Source: an uncultured Prevotella sp.
GTDB lineage: Bacteria; Bacteroidota; Bacteroidia; Bacteroidales; Bacteroidaceae
NCBI GenBank assembly: GCA_945830345.1
Contig: CALZYS010000004.1
Span: forward strand, 1-49,697
DNA length: 49,697 bases
Reading direction: 5' to 3'
Positions 27,208-35,272 of this stretch are shown in pieces. The stretch's first letter is position 1; each line of letters begins with the position of its first letter. The notes beneath the pieces were generated by a model, which saw nothing but the letters and a program-made list of their open reading frames with translations, made no database searches and had not been told where the DNA came from. The translations under genes were made by a program, and so were the position numbers.

Positions 27208-28699
27208 GTTTCTTCTCCTGTTTTAGTCTCCTACGTTCTTCCTGTTCGGCAATTAGTTTTGCCTCCCATTCTTTCCACTCGTTTTCTATATGTGGCAGTA
27301 GATATACAGTGGCAAGTCCTCCATAGTAGATGAGGACATTTGGGAACTGCAGCAATATCTGGTTGGCATATCCTCCGAGATGCATACCGATGAAGGCTGC
27401 CGTATAAGCTATTCCTACTCCTCTTATCGAGGGATTTTTAAGTCGGAAGAACACTATCCAACATGCTCCAAGGAACATTACTGCATTAACGATACAGAAG
27501 ACCGTCAAGCCAACGACACCGGTTCTTACCCAAATGTAAACATACTCTGAGTCAGGCGGTACTTGGGTGATAAGTTTGAACTTGTTGAATGGTGGCACGT
27601 CACCGTTTTCCAGTCCAATTCCCACTCCCCATGGAGCATCCACCATGTATTTTCTCAGCGTGGCTTTATTTTGTTCACGCACGCCTAACGATGCGTCTTC
27701 CTTGTCGAAGGCAGTACGCATACGACGAATGTTCTGATTTCCGTCGCCAATCTTTGTAAAGGCAAGTATATATAGGAACACGAGGAACAATGCACTAACA
27801 GAGAGTATCAATTTCTTGTTTCTGCAAAGCACAATAAAAACCATTATGGTAGCTATGAAGCAGAACAGGGCGGTACGCGTTCCCGAGCCGAAGAAAGCCC
27901 ATAGGCCTATGCATCCCACGATAGCAAAGAAAATTCTTATTCTGGTCACCTTCATCGTAACGGCAATTATCAGAAATGCAGCAGATGCCACAGCTGTGTG
28001 AATACCAAAGTTGGCAGCATCAGTGAAGCAAGAGAAATATCGGATTTTACCTCCCATGATATGTGCTGGCGAACTCCAGAGGAATCTCGATTCAGCTTCG
28101 GTCAATCCAATATTCTTTTGTTTCCACAGCCAAATGGCGGCAAATACAATGAACACTGCCCAAATGAAGAGTATTGTCATGATTTTCTTCGGAGTGTCGA
28201 TGAAAAGCGTGGTGACGACAAAGGCATAGAGGATCTGCATTGACATCAGACGCGCGCCTGTGTACCATCGATATACATCAATACCCAAACCACATTGATC
28301 GTTGAAAACCTCGATACAGCAGAACGTGACCCACACGATAGCACACAGGAACATCACATTGATCAAGCGTGAGAGATGAAATCTCCAGTGGTCAATAAGC
28401 ACCATTCCGATGAGCATCAATTCAAAGAGTTCGTTGATCATCGACACAGGTACGGGAAGGTGGAAGTGACGCTCAATGAACATCACGACAGTGTTGATGA
28501 TGAACAAAGTATAGAACATAGCCATCTTTTTGCTGAACATGAAATAGCCGACAAGAGCGATGGCCGGTATGCACATCACTGCAATGAACGCGCTATATCC
28601 ACTGCTCAGAAAATTGAGTATGGCAATAGAGAAAAGGAGAAAGAGTAGGATAGCTCTTCCTCCGTTTTCCCTTGAATATACTGTCTTGTTATTCTCCAT
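27191..28699 (-). CDS. O-antigen ligase/polymerase-like membrane protein (Wzy or WaaL type)
   Basis: The 502-residue protein has about ten to twelve hydrophobic spans and, near residue 355, a long non-cytoplasmic segment (ATLRKYMVDAPWGVGIGLENGDVPPF) of the kind found in the O-antigen ligase family (PF04932). The C-terminal cytoplasmic tail is very charged (EEQEERRRLKQEKKRASRV). It would polymerise repeat units or transfer the glycan to an acceptor in the periplasm. The start is coupled to the Wzz-like gene by a TAATG overlap at 28697-28701. Confidence 0.85.
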   Translation of the reverse strand: MENNKTVYSRENGGRAILLFLLFSIAILNFLSSGYSAFIAVMCIPAIALVGYFMFSKKMAMFYTLFIINTVVMFIERHFHLPVPVSMINELFELMLIGMVLIDHWRFHLSRLINVMFLCAIVWVTFCCIEVFNDQCGLGIDVYRWYTGARLMSMQILYAFVVTTLFIDTPKKIMTILFIWAVFIVFAAIWLWKQKNIGLTEAESRFLWSSPAHIMGGKIRYFSCFTDAANFGIHTAVASAAFLIIAVTMKVTRIRIFFAIVGCIGLWAFFGSGTRTALFCFIATIMVFIVLCRNKKLILSVSALFLVFLYILAFTKIGDGNQNIRRMRTAFDKEDASLGVREQNKATLRKYMVDAPWGVGIGLENGDVPPFNKFKLITQVPPDSEYVYIWVRTGVVGLTVFCIVNAVMFLGACWIVFFRLKNPSIRGVGIAYTAAFIGMHLGGYANQILLQFPNVLIYYGGLATVYLLPHIENEWKEWEAKLIAEQEERRRLKQEKKRASRV

Positions 28700-30879
28700 T
28701 ATAGTTTCGCATGGCTATTTTCTGTTGCGGTTAGACCCATCTGCGAGAGGCGATATACGAAGTTGTTGAACTTTGTATATGGCGGCAGTTGGCCTACAAA
28801 TTCCTCAACGGCATAGCGTTGTGACTCCGTGAGATACATGAAGAGACTGTCCTTGTTTTCCAATTGCGACTGGAGTTCCTTCAGTGCTTTCTGGTCAACA
28901 TCCTTCCATGTCCTGTTGGCTCGTGTGACGAGAAGATTGACTGTTCCTAAGTTCAGCAATGCCGATGGTATTGAGTGTTCGTTGAGGTTGGGGTACTCAA
29001 TAATTGCAATCTCGTCGGGCAGCAGATCCGGGCATAAGTCTTTAATGCTCTTGCTCATGATATATCTGCTGTCGTCAGCCAGGAAGTCCTCGTCGTATGT
29101 GAGTTTTCTCACTTGAAGTCCCAGTGTGATCCAGTAGTTCTCCAGTTCCTGTGCCAAATAGCTCTTGCCATTACCACCATCTGTAGAGATGAGGTTAAGC
29201 ACATTCTGCTGACCTGTCTTGAAGTGGGGCAGCAGTGCCTTGCTGAGCTGGCGTAACGACATGTCGGCGATAGTCTTGTTGAATCGGCGATAGCGAAGGT
29301 TGCTTTCCTTGGGGAAACATCCGATGACAGGAATCTTTGTAATTCTCTCCGAGCGCATACGGTCGCGCAGTGTGCGGTCGAGCAGTTCGATGAGGAGGAA
29401 ATATATAGCAGTCATGACGAATGTCAGCAGATATGCTCCCAGCAAGATCATGAGTCGGTTGGTGGGCAAAGCGTTAAGCGGGAACATTGGCGGGTTGAGC
29501 ACTCGCAATGTTGCCGTTGTCATCTGCAAGTTGCGCTGACGCAGACGCGCCGCATTCAATGCTTTCAGCATTTCCATGTAGTTGCCTTCTACGAAACCGA
29601 TGTGGCGGTCTTTTCTATCGAGTGTTGCGCCAATAGGCGAGAAGTAGAGGAACTGTCGGTCGATGCTTTGACGCATGATGTCCTGGGCGGTCATCTTGGC
29701 TTTTGTCTTTTCCAATAAGAGTACTTGTTCAACCCAATTTTCGAGCAATGTGTTAGCCTTTACGCCATTCTCGGTGGAGAAACTACCTGCTTCGATATCC
29801 TTGGTCAGATCCCTTACACTCTCGGCAGTGCTTCTCAAATCCTTCTGAGCCTGAGCGAGTTCGTTCTGAGATTCAGCATTGTTGCCGCCGCCTTCGCTCG
29901 ACATAAGCTGCAGATTGGATATTCTTGACTGTATTCTTGAGATGTCGCGAACCTTGTCGGTGAATTGCTTATTGGCACGGATTATCTTAGCACGCTCTCC
30001 CAACTGTCTTTCAAGCCAGTCCATAAGAGCCTTTGTTGTGGTATAGTCCATAAGCAATGTGTTGTCCGACACCTGCTGGTTAGCCTCAAGGCCAGCCAAC
30101 TGCTTGGTCTGCTCACCGTAGTTGATGATTCGTTTTTCAATATTATAATTGATGAGTTCATCCTCAGCGTTACAAAGCATCTTGTAAAGACGTGCCACTT
30201 CTTTCTCGAAGAACTTGATGACGTTGTTGGTCTCTCCGAATCGGAGTTGTTGGTATTGGCGTGCGAACACGTCATTCAAGATGTCAAGTGTGTTATATGC
30301 AATACCGGCATCGTTGGCGCTATATCCGATATTGATAATATCACTCTTTGAGAACTGTGTGACCTTTAGTTTTGACGAAATGTTATTAAGTCCGAAATAC
30401 GGATGATAATTAGTCAAACCAAAGATGAAATTGTCCTGGGTCGGTTTTTCGTAGGCACGCAAGTTGGAGTAAGTCGCAGCCTCACTGTTTCTGTTGATAA
30501 GTCCCTTTACCTCAGCCGGTACCGAGGCGTTGAGCTGCTTGAAGTGCTCAGCCGAGATATAGTTGTTGTCCTTATTCTCATTACCATACATCATACAACG
30601 TGCGAAGAGTCGGAGCGACACTTCGTGCAGAGTGTTGTCGGTGGTGATGATAAGCATAAGGTTGTTGATATTTGTCTGCGAGTTGCCACCTGCAATACCC
30701 GAACCGCCCTCTATGTTATAACCGGTGATCATACCGGTATAAATAGTGGTGTTAGTGTCATACTGACGTTCCATATCCCTTGTCAGGAACCATGCAATTA
30801 CCAACGCAATCAAAGGAAGAATTGCGAGATACCACCTTATGCGGTATAAGAATCTTATTATGTATCTGAAAATATCCAT
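28699..30879 (-). CDS. Wzz-like chain-length/export protein with a degenerate C-terminal P-loop domain
   Basis: The 726-residue protein has an N-terminal span (about 16-33), a long periplasmic coiled-coil region, and a second span (about 480-505) followed by LDRTLRDRMRSERITKIPVIG, the Wzz/BY-kinase junction. The cytoplasmic domain (from about 559) has a P-loop, STDGGNGKS, near 565-573. In the Walker B position it has IAIIEYPN, with Glu where BY-kinases have Asp, and no tyrosine cluster at the C-terminus. It is therefore probably a regulatory or scaffolding relative, not an active tyrosine kinase. With the TolC-like and ligase-like neighbours it should control polysaccharide length and export. 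Confidence 0.85.
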   Translation of the reverse strand: MDIFRYIIRFLYRIRWYLAILPLIALVIAWFLTRDMERQYDTNTTIYTGMITGYNIEGGSGIAGGNSQTNINNLMLIITTDNTLHEVSLRLFARCMMYGNENKDNNYISAEHFKQLNASVPAEVKGLINRNSEAATYSNLRAYEKPTQDNFIFGLTNYHPYFGLNNISSKLKVTQFSKSDIINIGYSANDAGIAYNTLDILNDVFARQYQQLRFGETNNVIKFFEKEVARLYKMLCNAEDELINYNIEKRIINYGEQTKQLAGLEANQQVSDNTLLMDYTTTKALMDWLERQLGERAKIIRANKQFTDKVRDISRIQSRISNLQLMSSEGGGNNAESQNELAQAQKDLRSTAESVRDLTKDIEAGSFSTENGVKANTLLENWVEQVLLLEKTKAKMTAQDIMRQSIDRQFLYFSPIGATLDRKDRHIGFVEGNYMEMLKALNAARLRQRNLQMTTATLRVLNPPMFPLNALPTNRLMILLGAYLLTFVMTAIYFLLIELLDRTLRDRMRSERITKIPVIGCFPKESNLRYRRFNKTIADMSLRQLSKALLPHFKTGQQNVLNLISTDGGNGKSYLAQELENYWITLGLQVRKLTYDEDFLADDSRYIMSKSIKDLCPDLLPDEIAIIEYPNLNEHSIPSALLNLGTVNLLVTRANRTWKDVDQKALKELQSQLENKDSLFMYLTESQRYAVEEFVGQLPPYTKFNNFVYRLSQMGLTATENSHAKL

Positions 30880-30900
30880 AGTTGTATATTTTTTTTGTTA

Positions 30901-31866
30901 TTACTTCTTTTGTTTAGCTGCTTTTTTAGCTTCCTTTTCAGCCTTTTCCTGGGCTTTCTTGTCAGCTTTTTCCAATTCTTGATATCTCTTTTCCTCCTCC
31001 TCAGCCTCTTTCTTTATCTGCTTCTGGATTGCCTTGTTCTCTTTGGCGATTTGCTTGTCCGACTTGACAATTGTATCGTCGAGAGTGACATCAGTTGTTG
31101 TATTCGTGATGATAGGAGTATGTGTAAGAATTTCCAATGTCACGATATCTGTCGTGATAGATGTCTGCATTTGCTGGTAAGCATTCACAGCACCGTTCTC
31201 CCTTGCCTTGGTGAGTGCAAATTCTGCAATGCTCATTTCGCCGTTATGGAATTGCTCCTGTGTCAACTGACCTGCACCCTGATAGATGGCAGCGTTTTCG
31301 CTTGCTGTTTTCAGAGCGACGAGATCATTGGTAATTTTCACGTATAGAGTCACAATTTGCAGCTTAAGTTGGTCGTAGGCTATATCCTTTTTGATTCTGG
31401 CTTCGTCAACCTCCAGTTTCTTTCTTCTTACTGCAGCCTTAAGGTCAAGAATGTCCTCAAGTGGCACAGACAAGTTCACTCCAACATTCCAATAGCTTTG
31501 CTCGCTACCCTGGAACTGGTAAATCATGTTGCTGCTAAGGTTGGATGAGTTGTTTCCCCACATATCAGTCTTGCCATATCCATAGCTGGCATGTCCTCTG
31601 ACATAGGAGAAGATGTGTCTTTTCTGCTTTGACACTTCCGCCTGTGCGATTTCCTGTGCTTTGGCAAGGCTGAGAATTTGGGGGTTTGACTTCGCGTTCT
31701 CAAGAAGCACAGCCAATGGCGGAAGATGGAATCTAGAAAAGTCAATGGTACTGCCCTCGCTGGCGTCAAAGAAGCCAGCCGAGATACCGCTGTCGTTGTA
31801 TTGTGCATTTGCCATCTGCACCGACATGGTTAATGCTGCAAATAATGCTATACGCTTAATACTCAT
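30901..31866 (-). CDS. Short TolC-like outer-membrane protein with a charged C-terminal tail
   Basis: The 321-residue protein has a signal peptide (MSIKRIALFAALTMSVQMANAQ). It has one set of outer-membrane efflux protein features: AKSNPQILSLAKAQEIAQAEVSKQKRHIFSYVRGHASYGYG, then WNVGVNLSVPLEDILDLKAAVRRKKLEVDEARIKKD, then a long helix ending near residue 250. TolC proteins have two such repeats and about 430-490 residues, so this is roughly one repeat. Residues 275-321 are almost all Lys, Glu and Ala (probable coiled coil). It lies between the sugar transferase and Wzz-like genes and may replace Wza as the outer-membrane export component. Confidence 0.75.
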   Translation of the reverse strand: MSIKRIALFAALTMSVQMANAQYNDSGISAGFFDASEGSTIDFSRFHLPPLAVLLENAKSNPQILSLAKAQEIAQAEVSKQKRHIFSYVRGHASYGYGKTDMWGNNSSNLSSNMIYQFQGSEQSYWNVGVNLSVPLEDILDLKAAVRRKKLEVDEARIKKDIAYDQLKLQIVTLYVKITNDLVALKTASENAAIYQGAGQLTQEQFHNGEMSIAEFALTKARENGAVNAYQQMQTSITTDIVTLEILTHTPIITNTTTDVTLDDTIVKSDKQIAKENKAIQKQIKKEAEEEEKRYQELEKADKKAQEKAEKEAKKAAKQKK

Positions 31867-31905
31867 TTTGTTCTTATTTTTGTGGTTATTTTTTTCTTTT
31901 AGGTT

Positions 31906-33105
31906 TTATACGTCGTCTTTTTGAATAAAGGCGGTAAGTGTCTTGAAGATAATCTTCATGTCGAGAATGAAGTTGTATGTCTGCCCATAAGTGATATCGA
32001 GTTGTTTACGCTCGTCGGCAGATAGTTTTCCGCTGTCGCCTCGTTTCTCCACCTGCCACAGTCCTGTGAGTCCGGCTGGTGCCATAAATCTGTCGATGCT
32101 GTCGTCGCTTGTGAGTTTTTCCGCCTCGTAGAGTGGTAGAGGACGGTTGCCCACTACTGACATGTCACCTTTCAGAATATTCACCAACTGTGGCAGTTCG
32201 TCGATGCTGTACTTGCGGATGATATGTCCGACTTTGGTTATTCTTGGGTCGTTCTCGATTTTTACGAATGCGTTGTTGATGTCTTCATTCTTTTGTTTGT
32301 TGAAACTTGTTTCAGACACAACGAAATCGTCTCCCACGAGCATCACCTCATCGTCGCTGATGAGCATTTCGGCTGCAAATTCATCGCTGACGGTAGTGTT
32401 GTCGTCAACGGTTGCGTCGAAATGTCCCACTGGCATTGGGTTTTCCTCCACCTTGTCACTGTATTGGTTTTGGGTTTTGCTCAGTTCTTTCAGCCTCTTG
32501 TCGGCATCAATGTACATGCTTCTGAACTTTAAGAAGTCAAACACCGTGTAGTTTGTTCCGACACGTTTTGATTTAAACATCACCGGTCCCTCGCTTTCGA
32601 GCTTGATGGCTATTGCTGTGATGATGAACACCGGCGATAGTATGATTAGTGCTATCAGCGAGAACACGATATCAAATGTTCTTTTCCAAATGGGTATTTT
32701 GAAATGAAGGATGTTTTTCCCCGAAGCTTTGTCGTCGAAAAGTATATTCTCCCTACTGGTGATAAACTGGATTTTCTTGTTTATCTCTGTGACGGATGAT
32801 TCACTGTTCAACGTGTCGTTGATGCCGCACTTTTGGTAAGTGAGTCTTTCTTCGTCACTCAGAGTGTCGGTCAGCAGGATGATATACAATCCGGGGCATT
32901 TCTTTTTCAGGTATGTAATAGAGGTGATGTCTTCACTTTTCACTCCTCTTTCGAAAAAGACGATGAAGTGTTCGTTCCTAACCCTTGGCACGCAAAGCTT
33001 TGCAGCATCTTTGTAGGTGCTGGTCATTCTCACAATCTGTCCTGGGACATATTTGAGTTTGTCTCTTGTGTTGGGGTTCTTCCCTAAATATACGATACCA
33101 ATCAT
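31906..33105 (-). CDS. Undecaprenyl-phosphate sugar phosphotransferase with a degenerate receiver domain
   Basis: The 399-residue protein starts glycan assembly by moving a sugar phosphate to undecaprenyl phosphate. Residues 1-115 resemble a response-regulator receiver (FIVFFERG, YIILLTDTLSDEERLTYQKCGINDTL), but the phospho-acceptor Asp and the Lys are missing. The catalytic part (about 139-399) has the membrane segment KRTFDIVFSLIALIILSP, GPVMFKSKRVG, KFRSM (193-197), the Asp-Glu pair in YSIDELPQL (302-303), VGNRP and AGLTGLWQVEKRG. An acidic insertion of about 75 residues (208-284) separates KFRSM from DPRIT. The fused pseudo-receiver suggests control by the receiver protein encoded just upstream. 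Confidence 0.88.
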   Translation of the reverse strand: MIGIVYLGKNPNTRDKLKYVPGQIVRMTSTYKDAAKLCVPRVRNEHFIVFFERGVKSEDITSITYLKKKCPGLYIILLTDTLSDEERLTYQKCGINDTLNSESSVTEINKKIQFITSRENILFDDKASGKNILHFKIPIWKRTFDIVFSLIALIILSPVFIITAIAIKLESEGPVMFKSKRVGTNYTVFDFLKFRSMYIDADKRLKELSKTQNQYSDKVEENPMPVGHFDATVDDNTTVSDEFAAEMLISDDEVMLVGDDFVVSETSFNKQKNEDINNAFVKIENDPRITKVGHIIRKYSIDELPQLVNILKGDMSVVGNRPLPLYEAEKLTSDDSIDRFMAPAGLTGLWQVEKRGDSGKLSADERKQLDITYGQTYNFILDMKIIFKTLTAFIQKDDV

Positions 33106-33132
33106 ATATAATAATGTATATGGGAGACTCTA

Positions 33133-33498
33133 TCAAGGCAATATTTTCTTCACCCTGATTTTCAGCTCCATTGGATTGAAAGGCTTCACGATATAGTCCA
33201 CTGCACCGATTTCAAGCAGTCGGATTCGCTCGTTGGTGCTGTCCTCGCTGCTGAGCATGATGACGGGAATATGGCGGAAAAGCTCGTTCTGCTTTATCCA
33301 CTCCAGGAAATCATCGCCGCGCATGCCTGGCATTCTGATGTCTGATATGATCAGGTCAGGCGTGTTGCCTGCTTGAAGCCATTTTACAGCCTGCAAACCA
33401 TCAGGCAACCACTGCACGTCATAATCACTCATAAGGTATATCGAAAGCACTTTTGCTATCGTTTCCTTGTCGTCCAAGATTAATATTTTCTTCTTCAT
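33133..33498 (-). CDS. Stand-alone response-regulator receiver protein
   Basis: The 121-residue protein is a complete CheY-like receiver: acidic pair D9-D10, phospho-acceptor D53 in IISDIRMPGMRGDD, S83/S84 in VIMLSSEDS, and K105 in DYIVKPFNP. There is no output domain, so its effect must go through a partner. The neighbouring sugar transferase carries a degenerate receiver fold. An in-frame Met at 33579 would lie upstream of the promoter box, so the start MKKKILIL at 33498 is used. It is the first gene of the exopolysaccharide locus. No histidine kinase gene is in the window. Confidence 0.92.
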   Translation of the reverse strand: MKKKILILDDKETIAKVLSIYLMSDYDVQWLPDGLQAVKWLQAGNTPDLIISDIRMPGMRGDDFLEWIKQNELFRHIPVIMLSSEDSTNERIRLLEIGAVDYIVKPFNPMELKIRVKKILP

Positions 33499-33526
33499 AA
33501 TAATTAGTGGTAATATATTACTTGTG

Positions 33527-33534
33527 CAAAGGTA
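33527..33534 (-). promoter_or_regulatory. -7 box upstream of the exopolysaccharide locus
   Basis: TACCTTTG on the minus strand, 29 bases before the receiver gene's ATG, fits TAnnTTTG. A TTG is present at only about 16 bases further upstream, shorter than the usual 19-21, so the match is partial. Confidence 0.4.
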
Positions 33535-33659
33535 TGAAAAAAAAACGAAACAAGGATGTTTTTTTTGCATTTTTTTCAATAAAAGGGCAAAAAAATTTTT
33601 TTTTTGTGTATTTTGAGGGAAAAATGGCGCTCAAACGTAATATAATTAGTAAAAAATAG

Positions 33660-33671
33660 ATAATCGATTAT
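33660..33671. promoter_or_regulatory. 12-bp palindrome upstream of xylulokinase
   Basis: ATAATCGATTAT is a perfect palindrome 16 bases before the ATG of the xylulokinase gene. It lies in a very A/T-rich leader with T-runs and could be an operator for a sugar-responsive regulator, or chance in such a composition. No exact TAnnTTTG box was found for this gene. Confidence 0.25.
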
Positions 33672-33686
33672 TTAAAGTTTACGAAT

Positions 33687-35180
33687 ATGGCAAGAAGGTT
33701 ATTATTAGGATTTGACGTGGGAAGCAGTTCGGTGAAGGCTTCTCTCGTTGACGCAGACACTGGCAAGTGTGCAGCAACTGCATTTTACCCGGAACAGGAA
33801 GCTCCAATCCTCGCGGTCAAGGCTGGTTGGGCTGAGCAAGACCCTCAGATGTGGTGGGAGAATGCGAAACTTAGTCTCAAGAAGATCATGTGCGAGGCGA
33901 ATGCCAAGGCAGATGAGATTGCCGCCATTGGTATTTCCTATCAGATGCATGGTCTTGTGTGTGTTGACAAGGATTTGAAGGCTCTTCGTCCGTCTATCAT
34001 CTGGTGTGATTCGCGTGCCGTGCCGTATGGCGAGAAGGCATTCCGCGACTTGGGTTCCGACAAGTGTCTTCAGCATCTTCTCAACTCTCCTGGCAATTTC
34101 ACTGCTGCCAAGTTGGCATGGGTGAAAGAGAACGAGCCGGAATTGTTTGTAAAGATTTATAAGGTAATGTTGCCAGGCGACTATATCGCCATGCGTCTCA
34201 GTGGTGTGGCCAATACTACGGTGAGCGGTTTGAGCGAGGGAATGTTCTGGGATTTCAAGGAGAACAAAGTGGCAGATTTCCTGCTCGACCACTATGGATT
34301 CGACAAGTCGTTGCTGTCGGATATTGTTCCGACGTTCAGCGTGCAGAGCACAGTGTCGGCCGAGGCAGCAGCCGAAACCGGTTTGAAGGCAGGAACTCCA
34401 ATCACCTACCGTGCCGGCGACCAACCCAACAATGCCCTGAGCCTTAATGTGTTCAATCCAGGCGAGATTGCTTCCACTGGCGGTACGTCGGGTGTGGTAT
34501 ATGGCGTTCTCGGCGAAGTCAACTACGACCCGAAGAGCCGTGTGAACACCTTTGCTCATGTTAATCATGACGACGAGCAGACTCGTCTTGGTGTGCTGTT
34601 GTGTATCAACGGCTGCGGTATTCTCAATGCGTGGACACGTCGCAACATTGCTCCCGAGGGCATAGGATATGCCGACATGAACAAGTTGGCAGCAGGAGTG
34701 CCAATCGGCAGCGACGGTGTGAGTGTCATTCCGTTTGGCAACGGTGCTGAGCGTGTGCTTGAGAACAAGGAGATCAACTGCACCATCAGCGGTGTAAACT
34801 TCAACAAGCACAACAAGGCTCACATTGTAAGAGCTGCACAGGAAGGCATTGTCTTCAGCTTCTGCTATGGCATGGAAGTGATGCAGCAGATGGGCATGAG
34901 TATCAACAAGATACATGCTGGCAAAGCTAACCTGTTCCTGAGCGACATCTTCCGCGATACGCTTGCAGGAGTGAGTGGAGCGACGATTGAGCTCTACGAC
35001 ACCGACGGCAGTGTGGGTGCAGCCAAGGGAGCAGGTATTGGAGCCGGTATCTACAAGGACAACAACGAGGCTTTTGCTACACTCGACAAGTTGGCGGTCA
35101 TTGAGCCTGATGCCAGCAAGCGCTCTGAATATCTCGACGCTTATGCTAATTGGAAGAGTGTACTCAATAAGAATGGTTAA
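33687..35180 (+). CDS. xylB: Xylulokinase (FGGY carbohydrate kinase)
   Basis: The 497-residue kinase phosphorylates D-xylulose to feed the pentose phosphate pathway. It has the FGGY family start LLLGFDVGSSSVKASLVD, the substrate-contacting AAIGISYQMHGLVCVD, IIWCDSRA, and the second-domain signature YRAGDQPNNALSLNVFNPGEIASTGGTSGV, in which the GDQ Asp is the probable catalytic base. The length is normal. It stands alone, with no xylose isomerase or transporter nearby, and ends at a strong bidirectional terminator. Another FGGY substrate such as L-ribulose cannot be fully excluded. Confidence 0.9.
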   Translation: MARRLLLGFDVGSSSVKASLVDADTGKCAATAFYPEQEAPILAVKAGWAEQDPQMWWENAKLSLKKIMCEANAKADEIAAIGISYQMHGLVCVDKDLKALRPSIIWCDSRAVPYGEKAFRDLGSDKCLQHLLNSPGNFTAAKLAWVKENEPELFVKIYKVMLPGDYIAMRLSGVANTTVSGLSEGMFWDFKENKVADFLLDHYGFDKSLLSDIVPTFSVQSTVSAEAAAETGLKAGTPITYRAGDQPNNALSLNVFNPGEIASTGGTSGVVYGVLGEVNYDPKSRVNTFAHVNHDDEQTRLGVLLCINGCGILNAWTRRNIAPEGIGYADMNKLAAGVPIGSDGVSVIPFGNGAERVLENKEINCTISGVNFNKHNKAHIVRAAQEGIVFSFCYGMEVMQQMGMSINKIHAGKANLFLSDIFRDTLAGVSGATIELYDTDGSVGAAKGAGIGAGIYKDNNEAFATLDKLAVIEPDASKRSEYLDAYANWKSVLNKNG

Positions 35181-35205
35181 GTTGACGAGTTGATAGCATT
35201 TTCAT

Positions 35206-35241
35206 AAAAGGTCATCCTTCGCAATGAAGGATGACTTTTTT
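35206..35241. terminator. Bidirectional intrinsic terminator between xylB and fcl
   Basis: A 9-bp perfect stem, GTCATCCTT (35211-35219) and AAGGATGAC (35227-35235), closes a 7-base loop. It has an A-run before it and a T-run (TTTTTT) after it, so it works for both converging transcripts: xylB on the plus strand and the fucose operon on the minus strand. Confidence 0.85.
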
Positions 35242-35272
35242 ATTATTGGGCTCTGGGTCACAAAAAGACTAT

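Noticed and set aside
33580..33686. Possible small RNA or riboswitch upstream of xylB
   Set aside because: The stretch is mostly A- and T-runs; no conserved aptamer-like pairing was seen beyond a 12-bp palindrome.
33705..34916. Long open frame of 403 codons on the minus strand
   Set aside because: It is entirely antisense to xylulokinase and shows no domain, with the composition expected of a shadow.
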